This document shows, piece after piece, positions 54,097 to 62,604 of a DNA stretch of 64,000 nucleotides. The stretch's first letter is position 1. Each line of letters begins with the position of its first letter. Below the pieces are notes generated by a model. The model worked only from the letters and a program-made list of their open reading frames with translations. It was not told the DNA's origin and ran no database searches. The stretch spans positions 168,661 through 232,660 of the forward strand of contig JAIXOR010000086.1 in NCBI GenBank assembly GCA_027486655.1, in the 5' to 3' direction. This stretch comes from Verrucomicrobiaceae bacterium (GTDB taxonomy: Bacteria > Verrucomicrobiota > Verrucomicrobiia > Verrucomicrobiales > Akkermansiaceae). A program made the position numbers and the translations under genes.

Positions 54097-55536
54097 TCAG
54101 TTGGCGGGCCCGGGTTTCAGTTTGCCGCCTTGATCGATCCAGTCGACCAGGGCATGGACGTTAAGGTTGAGTTCCTTCATCGGCTGCAGGCAATCCGCAT
54201 GCTCGTCGAAGGTTGCGGTTACGATGCCTTTGTTCGAGTCCCTGTTGGAGGGATCGACGCGATGGTTGTCCGGGTCGTTGTCCTGGTATTTGAAGTAGTG
54301 CCAGCCCACGCAGCCTTTCGACTGGAGCAGGGCGAGGCAGAAGTTCTGATAGAAGAGCCCGCGTTCCTTCTGGGTCTTCACCAGCCATCCGGCACCGCTG
54401 TGGTTGGGCATTCCGGAGTCCTCGCCCTTGGCGTAGAACTCGGTGATGAGGAACGGTTTTCCGGACCACTTGACCCAGTGGTCCAGCAGTTGGCGGTTCG
54501 GCGTCCACACGCCGTAGAGGTTGACCGAGATGACATCGGCGTATTTTCCGGCCGCACGGAAGGCTCCCTGGCTGTTCTTCTCATCGCCGTGGAACCTGCA
54601 ACCGAGATAGAGATGGTTGGGGTCGTGGGTCTTGATGGCTTTCGAGACGATGGCGAAGTAGCGCTCGATCACTGCTTCGCGGAAGGCCTCGCGATCCGAA
54701 TCGGTGATGCTCTCGGGACCGGCCGTTTCGCCCTTGCGCTTGCGCAGCCATTCCCATGCGACCTTGGAGCCGTGGTCACCCTTTGGCAGCCCGAGAAAGC
54801 GATCGAGGCACTTCCTGCCGAGCGGCAACTCGTTGTCGGAGAAATGCCCGAGCAGCCATGGATCGTCCTTGGTGGCGGCCAGGGCCTTGGCGTGTTCCAT
54901 CGCGAAGGATTCGAACCCGGGATCGAAGACAAAGATGGCGTCGTTGGGATAGCCGGTGTGCCCGGGTTTCTGATAGGTGCCGCCGCGTTTCCTGCCGTAG
55001 GAACTCATGAAGTTCCAGTTCGGGCAGTAGGCCAGGCGCCGGGGTGCCTGGGCCAGCAGCGCATCCTTGGACCAAGCGCCACTGCCGTTGAATCCGTTTG
55101 TCCTGAGTTGTTCCGTCGTCCGGGCCGCCCAGGTTTCGTGGCTGCCGAACTTCTGCTCAAACGCGGCCTTGGCCTTGGCGGATCCAGTGGCTGGCGAGAC
55201 CGAACCCATCGCGATGTGAACGAAGCGCCCGCCCTGCGGATCCACCAGCCACCAGCGATCTCCGATCTTCTCCGGGTGGAAGAAACCCGTCACCCGTGCC
55301 GGGTGCGACGGGTCTCCTCCGAAGTCTGTCAGTTTCGCCGGACCGTTGCGCGGTTGGAAGCCGTCTGCATGGGCGAGCGTCCATGTTTCAAGGGACTTCC
55401 AGTTCTTGTCGCCGGGCTTGCGTTTGACCTCGATCCTGAGCGGCTCCGCTGCAGGTGAAATCGACATGCCGACGACGGACACCGCGAGCAGCAAGTACGC
55501 ATGGCAAGCTGCAAACCGGTGCATTGGGGGCGTCAT
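54097..55536 (-). CDS. Secreted agarase-like glycoside hydrolase (GH50-like)
   Basis: About 479 residues; signal peptide in MTPPMHRFAACHAYLLLAVS (a shorter start at 55524 also works). Barrel features: VDPQGGRFVHIAMGSVSP, the acid/base Glu in GHFSDNELPLG (about residue 235), and the nucleophile in FLITEFYAKGEDSGMPNH (about 366), then GWHYFKYQDNDPDN. These fit beta-agarases and related GH50-like enzymes; other galactan substrates are possible. It is 13 bases after the PDZ protein, in line with the sigma-factor run. Confidence 0.7.
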   Translation of the reverse strand: MTPPMHRFAACHAYLLLAVSVVGMSISPAAEPLRIEVKRKPGDKNWKSLETWTLAHADGFQPRNGPAKLTDFGGDPSHPARVTGFFHPEKIGDRWWLVDPQGGRFVHIAMGSVSPATGSAKAKAAFEQKFGSHETWAARTTEQLRTNGFNGSGAWSKDALLAQAPRRLAYCPNWNFMSSYGRKRGGTYQKPGHTGYPNDAIFVFDPGFESFAMEHAKALAATKDDPWLLGHFSDNELPLGRKCLDRFLGLPKGDHGSKVAWEWLRKRKGETAGPESITDSDREAFREAVIERYFAIVSKAIKTHDPNHLYLGCRFHGDEKNSQGAFRAAGKYADVISVNLYGVWTPNRQLLDHWVKWSGKPFLITEFYAKGEDSGMPNHSGAGWLVKTQKERGLFYQNFCLALLQSKGCVGWHYFKYQDNDPDNHRVDPSNRDSNKGIVTATFDEHADCLQPMKELNLNVHALVDWIDQGGKLKPGPAN

Positions 55537-55549
55537 CCGTGAACGGGGC

Positions 55550-56515
55550 CTACTCCGGTTCGGCTCCGCCGGGGCGGATGTTGAGGCGGAATCCGTTGCC
55601 TTTGAAGTTGTCGTCGATGTTGAGGCGTTCGACGCGTTTGCGGACGTCATCGGGAGCGGCGGCCTTGTCCTGCTCGGTGTCCCAAGGGCCGGTCCAAGTG
55701 ATGTTGCTGTCCTTGTCGCGCACGGTGACTTCCTTGGATCCGTCGTTGGATTTGAATTCGACGCTGCCGTTTTCATCCATCATGCGGAAGGTGGCGCCGC
55801 GTTGCACCTCGATGCCTCCGTTGAGGCCGGGGCCTTCGAGGTTGAGCATGCCCTCCTCGATCTTGATACCGCCCATGGCCTTTTCCATGCGTTCCTTCAT
55901 CTGGCGCATGGCGTCCTCGATCTGGGGTGCGGGATGGGCGGGATCGTTGCCGCCGAGGTTTCCCTCGATCATGCGGCGGACGCGGTCGGCGAGTTCATCC
56001 GGCATGCCTTGGAGCCTGAGTTGGTCCAGCGGTTCGACCCGCAGGCCGGCGACTTGGTCGGGGCGTTCGCCGAGAGTGACCTCGATGGCGGTTTCCTTGC
56101 CCTTCTGGATGACGGCGAGTTTCACTTTGTCGCCGGGTTTGTGATCGCGGATGCTGGCGGTGAGATCGGCGGCGGTGCCGACGGCCTTGCCGTTGAGTTG
56201 GCGGATCACGTCATTGACGGCGATGCCGGCCTTGGCGGCCGGGCCGTCCGGGAGGACGGAGCGGACGATGATGCCATCGCCGGGCTTGAGGCCGAGGTGA
56301 TCGTTGAGCATCTCCGGGATCTCGGTGGTGGTGACGCCGAGGTAGGCGGTCTTTTCGGCGGCTGCGGGTTTGCCGGGTTCGGCTTCCTTCGGCGCGGCCG
56401 CATCGAGGGCGGCGGCGGGTGGGGGAGCATCGTCCTCGGGAGCCTCGATCGCCCTCGCCGGGAGAGCCAGCGAGGTGGCGAGAGGGAGGAGCAGGCAGGT
56501 GGTCTTGAGCTTCAT
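55550..56515 (-). CDS. Secreted PDZ-domain protein
   Basis: 321 residues from MKLKTTCLLLPLATSLALPARA (signal peptide). A PDZ domain covers about 57-150 (YLGVTTTEIPEMLNDHLGL, DGPAAKAGIAVNDVIRQLNG). After it comes an Asp/Lys-rich helical region (MRQMKERMEKAMGG) and a C-terminal beta part. There is no protease catalytic domain, so this is not a DegP-type enzyme. Its place behind an ECF sigma factor suggests a periplasmic sensor or adaptor, by inference. Confidence 0.75.
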   Translation of the reverse strand: MKLKTTCLLLPLATSLALPARAIEAPEDDAPPPAAALDAAAPKEAEPGKPAAAEKTAYLGVTTTEIPEMLNDHLGLKPGDGIIVRSVLPDGPAAKAGIAVNDVIRQLNGKAVGTAADLTASIRDHKPGDKVKLAVIQKGKETAIEVTLGERPDQVAGLRVEPLDQLRLQGMPDELADRVRRMIEGNLGGNDPAHPAPQIEDAMRQMKERMEKAMGGIKIEEGMLNLEGPGLNGGIEVQRGATFRMMDENGSVEFKSNDGSKEVTVRDKDSNITWTGPWDTEQDKAAAPDDVRKRVERLNIDDNFKGNGFRLNIRPGGAEPE

Positions 56516-56567
56516 GTTCACGTTCGGGTAGCGCGTGGCGCGTTTGGATTTGTCTGCTTTCGTGGGA

Positions 56568-57191
56568 TCAATCGACTTTCTCCGGGACGAGGATGTATTC
56601 CACGCGGGGTTGTTCGACTTCATAGGTGCGGCCGGTGGCGTCCTTCATCTTGACGCGGTCCTTGTAGATCACCTTGAGGACGCGGTGGGCCTGATCGGGT
56701 TGGCCCCAGACCACGCCCTCGTCGCGGGCCTCGCTGAGGTTGCGCTCGAAGCCCGCGGGCACCAGCAGCGGGGATGAGGGTTTCGGCAGCGGAGAGGGGG
56801 ATTTCTCCGTGCTTGCCAGCGATGCGGGCATCCTGCCGACCGGGATGGAGAAGGCGGCGATAGCGCCGAGCAGGGCGACGGCAGCGGCGGCGGCCATCCA
56901 GGTTCGCGGGCGCTGCGGAGCCGCCTCTCCGCGCTTGGGAAAAAGCACGATGTTTCTCTCCGCGGGGAAAGGGATGCGGGCGAGCGTGGATTCCAGCGAG
57001 GCCATGAGCGCGGGTGGAAGGGCGGCGGGACGGGCGGCGGCGAGGGATTCCTCGATCCTGGATTCCGAGGTGGACTCGCGGGTCCACGTGCCATTGGCAC
57101 AGGCGTCCAGGCGGTTCAGCAGGGACGGCCGCAGCGCGGCGGGGCGCAGGGCGCGGAGCTGGGATTCGAGCAAGGTGAGGTCTTCGGACAT
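56568..57191 (-). CDS. Probable membrane anti-sigma factor
   Basis: 207 residues. The N-terminal half holds two similar segments, ALRPAALRPSLLNRLDA and AARPAALPPALMASLES, 41 residues apart, followed by a membrane helix at about 98-115 (AAAAAVALLGAIAAFSIPVG) and a periplasmic C-terminal part that ends VEYILVPEKVD. It lies 19 bases after the ECF sigma gene, the usual place for its anti-sigma, but no zinc-binding ASD motif (HxxxCxxC) is visible. Confidence 0.6.
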   Translation of the reverse strand: MSEDLTLLESQLRALRPAALRPSLLNRLDACANGTWTRESTSESRIEESLAAARPAALPPALMASLESTLARIPFPAERNIVLFPKRGEAAPQRPRTWMAAAAAVALLGAIAAFSIPVGRMPASLASTEKSPSPLPKPSSPLLVPAGFERNLSEARDEGVVWGQPDQAHRVLKVIYKDRVKMKDATGRTYEVEQPRVEYILVPEKVD

Positions 57192-57210
57192 GGAGGCGGG
57201 GCGTGAGATG

Positions 57211-57807
57211 TTAGATCGAGAGGTCGCCGCGGCGGCGGGCGCCGACGAGGCTTTTCTTGAGGGCTTCGAGCCCGTATCGGTAGCGGGAGGCGGCGGTGTT
57301 CTGTGAGATGCCGAGGGCCTCGCCGATTTCCGCGAAGGTGCGCTCGCCCCAGATTTTCATGAGAATGACTTCGGCGAACTTGGGCGGGAGCTCGCGGAGT
57401 TTGGATTCGAGTTGGGAGCGGGTTTCATCGTCCGAGGATTCGCTGTCGAACCAGGGATCGAAGGCCTCCGTATGAATGGCTTCCTCGTCGGTGCCGACGA
57501 TGTCCTCGCGGCGGCGGCGGCGGTCATCGCGGCGGCTGAGGTCGATGGCAAGGCGGCGGATGGTGGTGTAGAGGTAGGGTTGCCAGGCGTCTTCACCGCC
57601 GACGAATTCCTCGGAGCGGATTTTTTCGACGAGCTTGACGATGGCGTCCTGGAGCACGTCCTCGGCATCCTCCTGCGAGCGGGTTTGCTGTCGTGCGAAG
57701 AGGAGGAGGCGGGGGCCGTGGGTTTCCAGCCATTCGCGCCACTCGGAGGTGGCGGGGCTGGCGGATGGCATGGCGTTGATGGTTTGCATGGGGTTGTCCT
57801 CGTGCAT
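57211..57807 (-). CDS. ECF-subfamily RNA polymerase sigma factor
   Basis: 198 residues from MHEDNPMQTINAMPSAS (MQTINAMPS at 57789 is an alternative). Region 2: QEDAEDVLQDAIVKLVEKIR and DAWQPYLYTTIRRLAIDLSR. Region 4: LPPKFAEVILMKIWGERTFA and EIGEALGISQNTAASRYRYG. The adjacent gene, 19 bases downstream, is the candidate anti-sigma. It is a second ECF system, not closely similar to the one at 20.5 kb. Confidence 0.9.
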   Translation of the reverse strand: MHEDNPMQTINAMPSASPATSEWREWLETHGPRLLLFARQQTRSQEDAEDVLQDAIVKLVEKIRSEEFVGGEDAWQPYLYTTIRRLAIDLSRRDDRRRRREDIVGTDEEAIHTEAFDPWFDSESSDDETRSQLESKLRELPPKFAEVILMKIWGERTFAEIGEALGISQNTAASRYRYGLEALKKSLVGARRRGDLSI

Positions 57808-57857
57808 GGAGCGATGCCGGTGGGGGATTTTGTTTGGGTTTCCCGACGATCGTTCGC

Positions 57858-58403
57858 TCAGGCGGACGGAGGCGGGGATTCGGAGATCAACTGGCGGCGT
57901 GTGCCGAGCAGGTGGCTGCCGAGGGGATCGATGAGGAAAATCCCGGCAAGCGCCCGGCGGCCGAGCAGGAGCGGGCAGCGCATGACCGAGCGATCGGCCA
58001 GGCTGAGCAGGATGTCCCAGGAGAAACCGCCGGGAAGATTGGCGGTGGCAAGGATGAAGACGCGGCTGCGGGTGATCCCGGATGAGGTGCGGACCTTGCC
58101 GAAACGGGCGACGGGAGACGTGCAACGGATCGCTTTGCCGCCATGGCCGAAGGTGGTGAAGCTCACCGAGTGGCCGTCTGGAGAGACCTGGACGTTTTCG
58201 GCGTGGAGGCTGGAGCTGCGTGCGCCGGTGTCGACCTTGGCATTGATCGAAGCGATGCCGAGGCTGGGCAGTGAGAGCCATTCGCGGCGGCCGATGAGCA
58301 GGCGCGGAGTGCCCGGGGACGTGGCTGGCAGTCCGAGCGACGCGGCGAGGATGCCCGAGGGAATCTCGACGGCTTCGGGGGCGGCCTGGATGCTGCGTGC
58401 CAC
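57858..58403 (-). CDS. RimK-like/ATP-dependent zinc protease, retropepsin fold
   Basis: 181 residues. The family is seen in LLIGRREWLSLPSLGI, the catalytic-type NAKVDTGARSSSLHAENV (Asp-Thr-Gly-Ala), GHGGKAIRCTSPV, and RCPLLLGRRALAG. In relatives this domain is fused or near RimK-like ligases. The first 35 residues are an extension. Gap to recN is 22 bases; gap to the sigma gene is 50. Substrate unknown. Confidence 0.82.
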   Translation of the reverse strand: MARSIQAAPEAVEIPSGILAASLGLPATSPGTPRLLIGRREWLSLPSLGIASINAKVDTGARSSSLHAENVQVSPDGHSVSFTTFGHGGKAIRCTSPVARFGKVRTSSGITRSRVFILATANLPGGFSWDILLSLADRSVMRCPLLLGRRALAGIFLIDPLGSHLLGTRRQLISESPPPSA

Positions 58404-58425
58404 GGGGGATCTTGGGTGGGTGCGA

Positions 58426-60081
58426 TCAATCGGCGGCGGTCAGCAGGGATGCCGCCATCGCGCGGGCCTGCTCGCCCCCACCGCCGAGCATGCGGACGAG
58501 TTCCTGGATCCGGGTTTCTCCCTGGACCGGAAAGAGTCGGGAGCGGGTGCGGCCACCGGTGACCTCCTTCTCGACAACAAAGTGCAGCGAGGCGGTGGCG
58601 GCCACTTGGGGGAAATGGGTGATGGCGACCACCTGATGGCGCATGCCGAGGGCGGCCATCTTGCGGCCGACGGCCCGGGCCACTTCGCCGCCGACGTTGG
58701 CATCGATCTCATCGAAAACCATGAGCGGCGTGTCGTCCTGATCGGCGAGGGCGGATTTCACGGCGAGCATCACGCGGCTGATTTCCCCGGATGAGGCGAT
58801 CTGGCGGAGTGGCAGCGAGGGTTCGCCGGGATTGGGGCCGAACTGGAACTCGACCGACTCGAATCCCTGCGGGCCTGGATCCGCGAGTGTGGCGAGCGGG
58901 GATTCAAAGGAGGACTGCTTGAATCCGAGGTCCTTCAGTTGGGAGGCGATCTCCTTGGCAAGCTTGGGCGCGGCTTTCTGTCGGAGCTTGGTGAGTGCCT
59001 TGCCGGCCGCATCGAGTGCGGCGCGTCGTTCGGCCACCGCGCGTTCGAGCGACTCGATCTTGTCCTCGCGATTCTCGATGGTGTCCAAGCGTGCGGCGGC
59101 GGAGTCCCGGCGTGCCGCGACGTCGGCGAGCGTGGGCCCGTATTTTCGTTTCAAGGTTTCCAGCAGGTTGACGCGTTCCTCGAGGGCGGCGGCCTCCGAG
59201 GGGTCGATGTCGAGGTCCTCGGCGTATTGGGCGAGGTTGTTCTCGAGTTCCTGAAGTTCCAGAAACGCGGCTTCAAGGGGCGAGGTGCGCTCGCGGATCG
59301 AGGGGTCGAGTTTCTCCAGATCGCGCACAAGGCGCTGGATGTCGGCGAGGCGGGAAAGCACGCCATCCTCGCCACCGAGGGCGGCGGCGGCAGCAGCGGC
59401 GTTTTCGACGAGGCGGCTGGAGTTGGTGGACCTGCGCCAGCGGTCTTCGAGGTCCTGTTCGTCGGCCGGAGTGAGACGGGCCGCCTCGATCTCGCCGATC
59501 TGATGACGGAGCAGTTCGATTTCCTGTTCGCTGGCGGACTCCGCGTGGCGGAGGTCTTCGAGTTCGGCGGTGAGCGATCGCCACGAACGATAGGCCTCGC
59601 GATAGGCGAGGTGCGCGCTCTCGGCACCGGCGTAGGCGTCGAGCATCGAGAGCTGTCTTTCGGTGGAGAGAAGCGATTGGTGGTCGTGGGGGCCATGGAG
59701 GTCCACGAGGTGTTCGCCGAGGCGTTTGAGCAGCGAGAGGGTGACGGGGGAGTCGTTGACGAATTGGCGGTTCGCGGATTGGCCGATGACCCGGCGGACG
59801 ATGAGCTGGGTATCCTCGCAGGGTGGCAGGCCACCGTCCTCGAGGATGGCATGGATTTCGCGCGGATCCTTGAGTTCGAAGACGGCCTCGACCGTGCAGG
59901 AATCCTCACCGGTGCGGATGAGCGATTTGTCGGCCCGCTCGCCGAGCACGAGTTTCAAGGCCCCGACGATGACGGACTTGCCAGCGCCGGTTTCGCCGGT
60001 CACTCCGATGAGGCCCGGGCCGAGTTCCCAGACGAGTTCGTCCACCAGGGCGAGATTGCGGATTTTGAGAAGGGTGAGCAT
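58426..60081 (-). CDS. recN: DNA repair protein RecN
   Basis: The 551-residue SMC-like protein aids double-strand-break repair. It has MLTLLKIRNLALVDELVWEL, Walker A GETGAGKSVIVGALKLVLG, a long coiled-coil middle (residues about 150-400), the signature SSGEISRVMLAVKS and Walker B TPLMVFDEIDANVGGEVA. The start at 60081 places the family's first residues at the N-terminus; 60099 would add MRGIPR. Upstream has only a half-match to the LexA box. Confidence 0.96.
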   Translation of the reverse strand: MLTLLKIRNLALVDELVWELGPGLIGVTGETGAGKSVIVGALKLVLGERADKSLIRTGEDSCTVEAVFELKDPREIHAILEDGGLPPCEDTQLIVRRVIGQSANRQFVNDSPVTLSLLKRLGEHLVDLHGPHDHQSLLSTERQLSMLDAYAGAESAHLAYREAYRSWRSLTAELEDLRHAESASEQEIELLRHQIGEIEAARLTPADEQDLEDRWRRSTNSSRLVENAAAAAAALGGEDGVLSRLADIQRLVRDLEKLDPSIRERTSPLEAAFLELQELENNLAQYAEDLDIDPSEAAALEERVNLLETLKRKYGPTLADVAARRDSAAARLDTIENREDKIESLERAVAERRAALDAAGKALTKLRQKAAPKLAKEIASQLKDLGFKQSSFESPLATLADPGPQGFESVEFQFGPNPGEPSLPLRQIASSGEISRVMLAVKSALADQDDTPLMVFDEIDANVGGEVARAVGRKMAALGMRHQVVAITHFPQVAATASLHFVVEKEVTGGRTRSRLFPVQGETRIQELVRMLGGGGEQARAMAASLLTAAD

Positions 60082-60156
60082 TCGTGGAATGCCGCGCATG
60101 ATGCACGGCCCGGCGGCGGAATCAACCGCGAGAGGAGATTTTTTGAACACCATCGC

Positions 60157-60900
60157 TCAAGGCGGGCAGATGCGGATGCCCGATGCCTTCACGGCCGCGC
60201 GCACCGAGGCAAGCAGGGCCACCGCCTCCGGACTGTCGCCATGCACACACAAGGTCCGGACGGGCAGGGGAATCGACTTTCCGGAAAGGGTCACGACCTC
60301 ACGCTTTCGCAGCATTCCGAGAGCCTGCCGGACGGCTTCTTCCGGGTCATCGATGACCGCCAGCGGGTGGCTGCGTGGAACCAGGCTGCCATCGTCCTGA
60401 TAGCGGCGGTCGGCGAATCCTTCCGATGCCATGGTGAGGCCGTGGCGGCTTGCCGCAGTTTCGAAAGCGCTGCCTGGCGGGGCGTAGAGGAGGCTGCCCG
60501 GCATCCATCGGGCCACGGCTGCGGCCACCGCATCCGCCAGTCGTTCATCGCGGCATGCCTGGAGATACAAGGCACCGTGGGGTTTGACGTGATGAAGGGT
60601 AGCCCCCGTGCGCTGTGCCACGCCGAGGATGCGCTCAAGCTGTCTCTCCATGAGCGCACCGATCTCCGCAAGGGGCAGCTTCAGGAGCTTGCGGCCAAAC
60701 GACTCTCGATCCTCATAACCGGGATGCGCACCGATCGCCGCCCCTGCCGCGAGGGCGGTCTCGATGGCATGTGCCATCATGTTTTCGTCGCCCGCATGGC
60801 CGCCGCAGGCGATGTTCACCGAGCTGGCGAGTGCGATCAGTTCGGCGTCACATTCACCGCCTTCTCCAAGGTCCGCGTTGAGATCGATGATCGGGTTCAT
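60157..60900 (-). CDS. pxpA: 5-oxoprolinase subunit A (LamB/YcsF family)
   Basis: 247 residues, start MNPIIDLNADLGEGGECDAEL; YcsF motifs SSVNIACGGHAGDENMMAHA, GAHPGYEDRESFGR and HHVKPHGALYLQA are complete. PxpA hydrolyses ATP-dependently the ring of 5-oxoproline with PxpB and PxpC. Start overlaps the pxpBC stop by four bases (ATGA), showing coupling. Confidence 0.93.
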   Translation of the reverse strand: MNPIIDLNADLGEGGECDAELIALASSVNIACGGHAGDENMMAHAIETALAAGAAIGAHPGYEDRESFGRKLLKLPLAEIGALMERQLERILGVAQRTGATLHHVKPHGALYLQACRDERLADAVAAAVARWMPGSLLYAPPGSAFETAASRHGLTMASEGFADRRYQDDGSLVPRSHPLAVIDDPEEAVRQALGMLRKREVVTLSGKSIPLPVRTLCVHGDSPEAVALLASVRAAVKASGIRICPP

Positions 60901-62507
60901 GTGAGAAGGTCGATTCCGGTTTGAAGCAAGGCGAGATCGCGCTGGTGCTCCCTCCAGGCCGCGCGGGCCTCTTCCATTCCCACCTCGACGAAATGCAGCG
61001 GCGTGCCAGGCAAGGCCCTTGCCAGCGCGGGGATATCGGCCGAGATCACGTGGCCGATCTGCGGGTATCCGCCGATCGTCTGGCACTCGGCCAGGAGCAG
61101 GATCGGTTTGCCATCGGGTGGCACTTGGATCGACCCGCGAACGACCGGTTGGGAGACCATCTCACGGTCGCCGCTGAGCATCAATAGCGGTCCGTCGAGG
61201 CGAGCCCCCGTGCGATCGCGGCGGGAACCAATCTGATAGATGCCGGTCTGAAAGGTCTTCTTCGTTTCGGGTGAAAACCAGGACGCCTGCATGCCCGGCA
61301 GGTAACGCACCTCCAGCCGGGTCCGGGCACGCGGCCAGTCCACCCGACGATCGGTCATCGCTGGCGGCCGGCCATGTGGATCGAATGATCCAAGCCTGTC
61401 CCCCGACCGCAGGGCTCTCCCGGCAAAGCCGCCAAAGCCGCTGCGCACGTCGGTCGAGCGGCTGCCGAGAACCTGCGGCACGTCGAGGCCACCCGCGATC
61501 GCCAGGTATCCGAACTGCATGGACATGCGGCGTCTCAGGTCCAGCGTTTCACCGGCGGCGAAAGCAAGCGGCCTCCCCCGATCCGGCATGTCCCAGCCGA
61601 CCGCCGCGACCGTTGTGGATTGGTGGAATCTCAGGACGGGGCCACCGTGCGCGCATTCCAACAATGCCGCTTCATCCGGATTCCCGACCAGCCGGTTGGC
61701 CACCCGGGCGGACACCGGATCCGCGGCTCCTCCCGGTGTCACTCCGGACTCCTGCCAGCCCGGCCTGCCGAGGTCCTGCACCGTGGTGAAAGGACCAGGA
61801 TCGAGAATTTCAATGGCACCCCGTGCTGGTGTTCTAACAGCAGTGCTGTTTCCGATCTCATCGACCGGCAGTGACGCCACCGGCACGAAGCGCACCCGGT
61901 CGCCAGCCCTCAAAAGTGCGGGCGGGTCGCGTGAGACGTCGAACAGCGGGACAGAGGTCTTGCCGAGAACATGCCAGCCGCCCGGCGAGTCAAACGGATA
62001 GATTCCCGCCTGTCCTCCGGCGATGGCCACCGAGCCGCGCTCGACCGGGCGCGGCGCCGCCTTTCGAGGCAGGTGAAGCCGCGGGTCGAGTCCTGTTAGA
62101 TAAGGGAAACCCGGGGAGAACCCGATCGAAGCCACCGTGTATTCGGTGCCATGGTGGATGGCGATCACCTCATCCGAATCCATTCCGATGTGCCGTGCGA
62201 CCTCCGCGAGATCGCCGGCATTGCGTGGTCCATAACAAACCGGGATTTCGGCCCTTCGCCCGTCGGTAACGCCCGCCTCCCCGGTTGGAACAGGCAAACG
62301 CGTGAGCGCTTCGAGAACGTGCCGGCCATCGGCGGGATCGAAGTGCACGGCCACCGATTCAAACGAAGCGACCCTGCCGGTGATTCCCGGGATGGAGTGG
62401 TTGCGGAGGGATTCCAACATCCCCAGCGCACGCCGATACCTTCCAGCGGAGTCCATGCCGCCGGGTTCGTAAAGCCAGGCCGAGTCGCCGAGCGCGCGCC
62501 ATCCCAT
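60897..62507 (-). CDS. pxpBC: 5-oxoprolinase subunits B and C, fused (allophanate hydrolase subunit 1/2 type)
   Basis: About 536 residues from MGWRALGDSAWLYEPGG; an in-frame ATG at 62576 adds 23 residues and is less likely, because PxpB begins close to this point. Residues 1-215 are PxpB (GSVAIAGGQAGIYPFDSPGG), then PxpC from about 230 (LDPGPFTTVQDLGRPGWQES, GYLAIAGGLDVPQVLGSRST). In most bacteria these are two proteins; here they are one frame. With pxpA directly after, the complete 5-oxoprolinase is present. Confidence 0.9.
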   Translation of the reverse strand: MGWRALGDSAWLYEPGGMDSAGRYRRALGMLESLRNHSIPGITGRVASFESVAVHFDPADGRHVLEALTRLPVPTGEAGVTDGRRAEIPVCYGPRNAGDLAEVARHIGMDSDEVIAIHHGTEYTVASIGFSPGFPYLTGLDPRLHLPRKAAPRPVERGSVAIAGGQAGIYPFDSPGGWHVLGKTSVPLFDVSRDPPALLRAGDRVRFVPVASLPVDEIGNSTAVRTPARGAIEILDPGPFTTVQDLGRPGWQESGVTPGGAADPVSARVANRLVGNPDEAALLECAHGGPVLRFHQSTTVAAVGWDMPDRGRPLAFAAGETLDLRRRMSMQFGYLAIAGGLDVPQVLGSRSTDVRSGFGGFAGRALRSGDRLGSFDPHGRPPAMTDRRVDWPRARTRLEVRYLPGMQASWFSPETKKTFQTGIYQIGSRRDRTGARLDGPLLMLSGDREMVSQPVVRGSIQVPPDGKPILLLAECQTIGGYPQIGHVISADIPALARALPGTPLHFVEVGMEEARAAWREHQRDLALLQTGIDLLT

Positions 62508-62604
62508 GCACGAGGCTGCCACCGCAGGGGCGGGCCCGCAAGTTCTCGATCCCTCCGCCGATTTTTCCCGAAACATCGGCAGGCCACAGCGCGTTTAACC
62601 GCGG

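Noticed and set aside
60125..60156. Possible LexA box before recN
   Set aside because: Only TGTTC is present on the leftward strand; the GAACA arm four bases later is absent.
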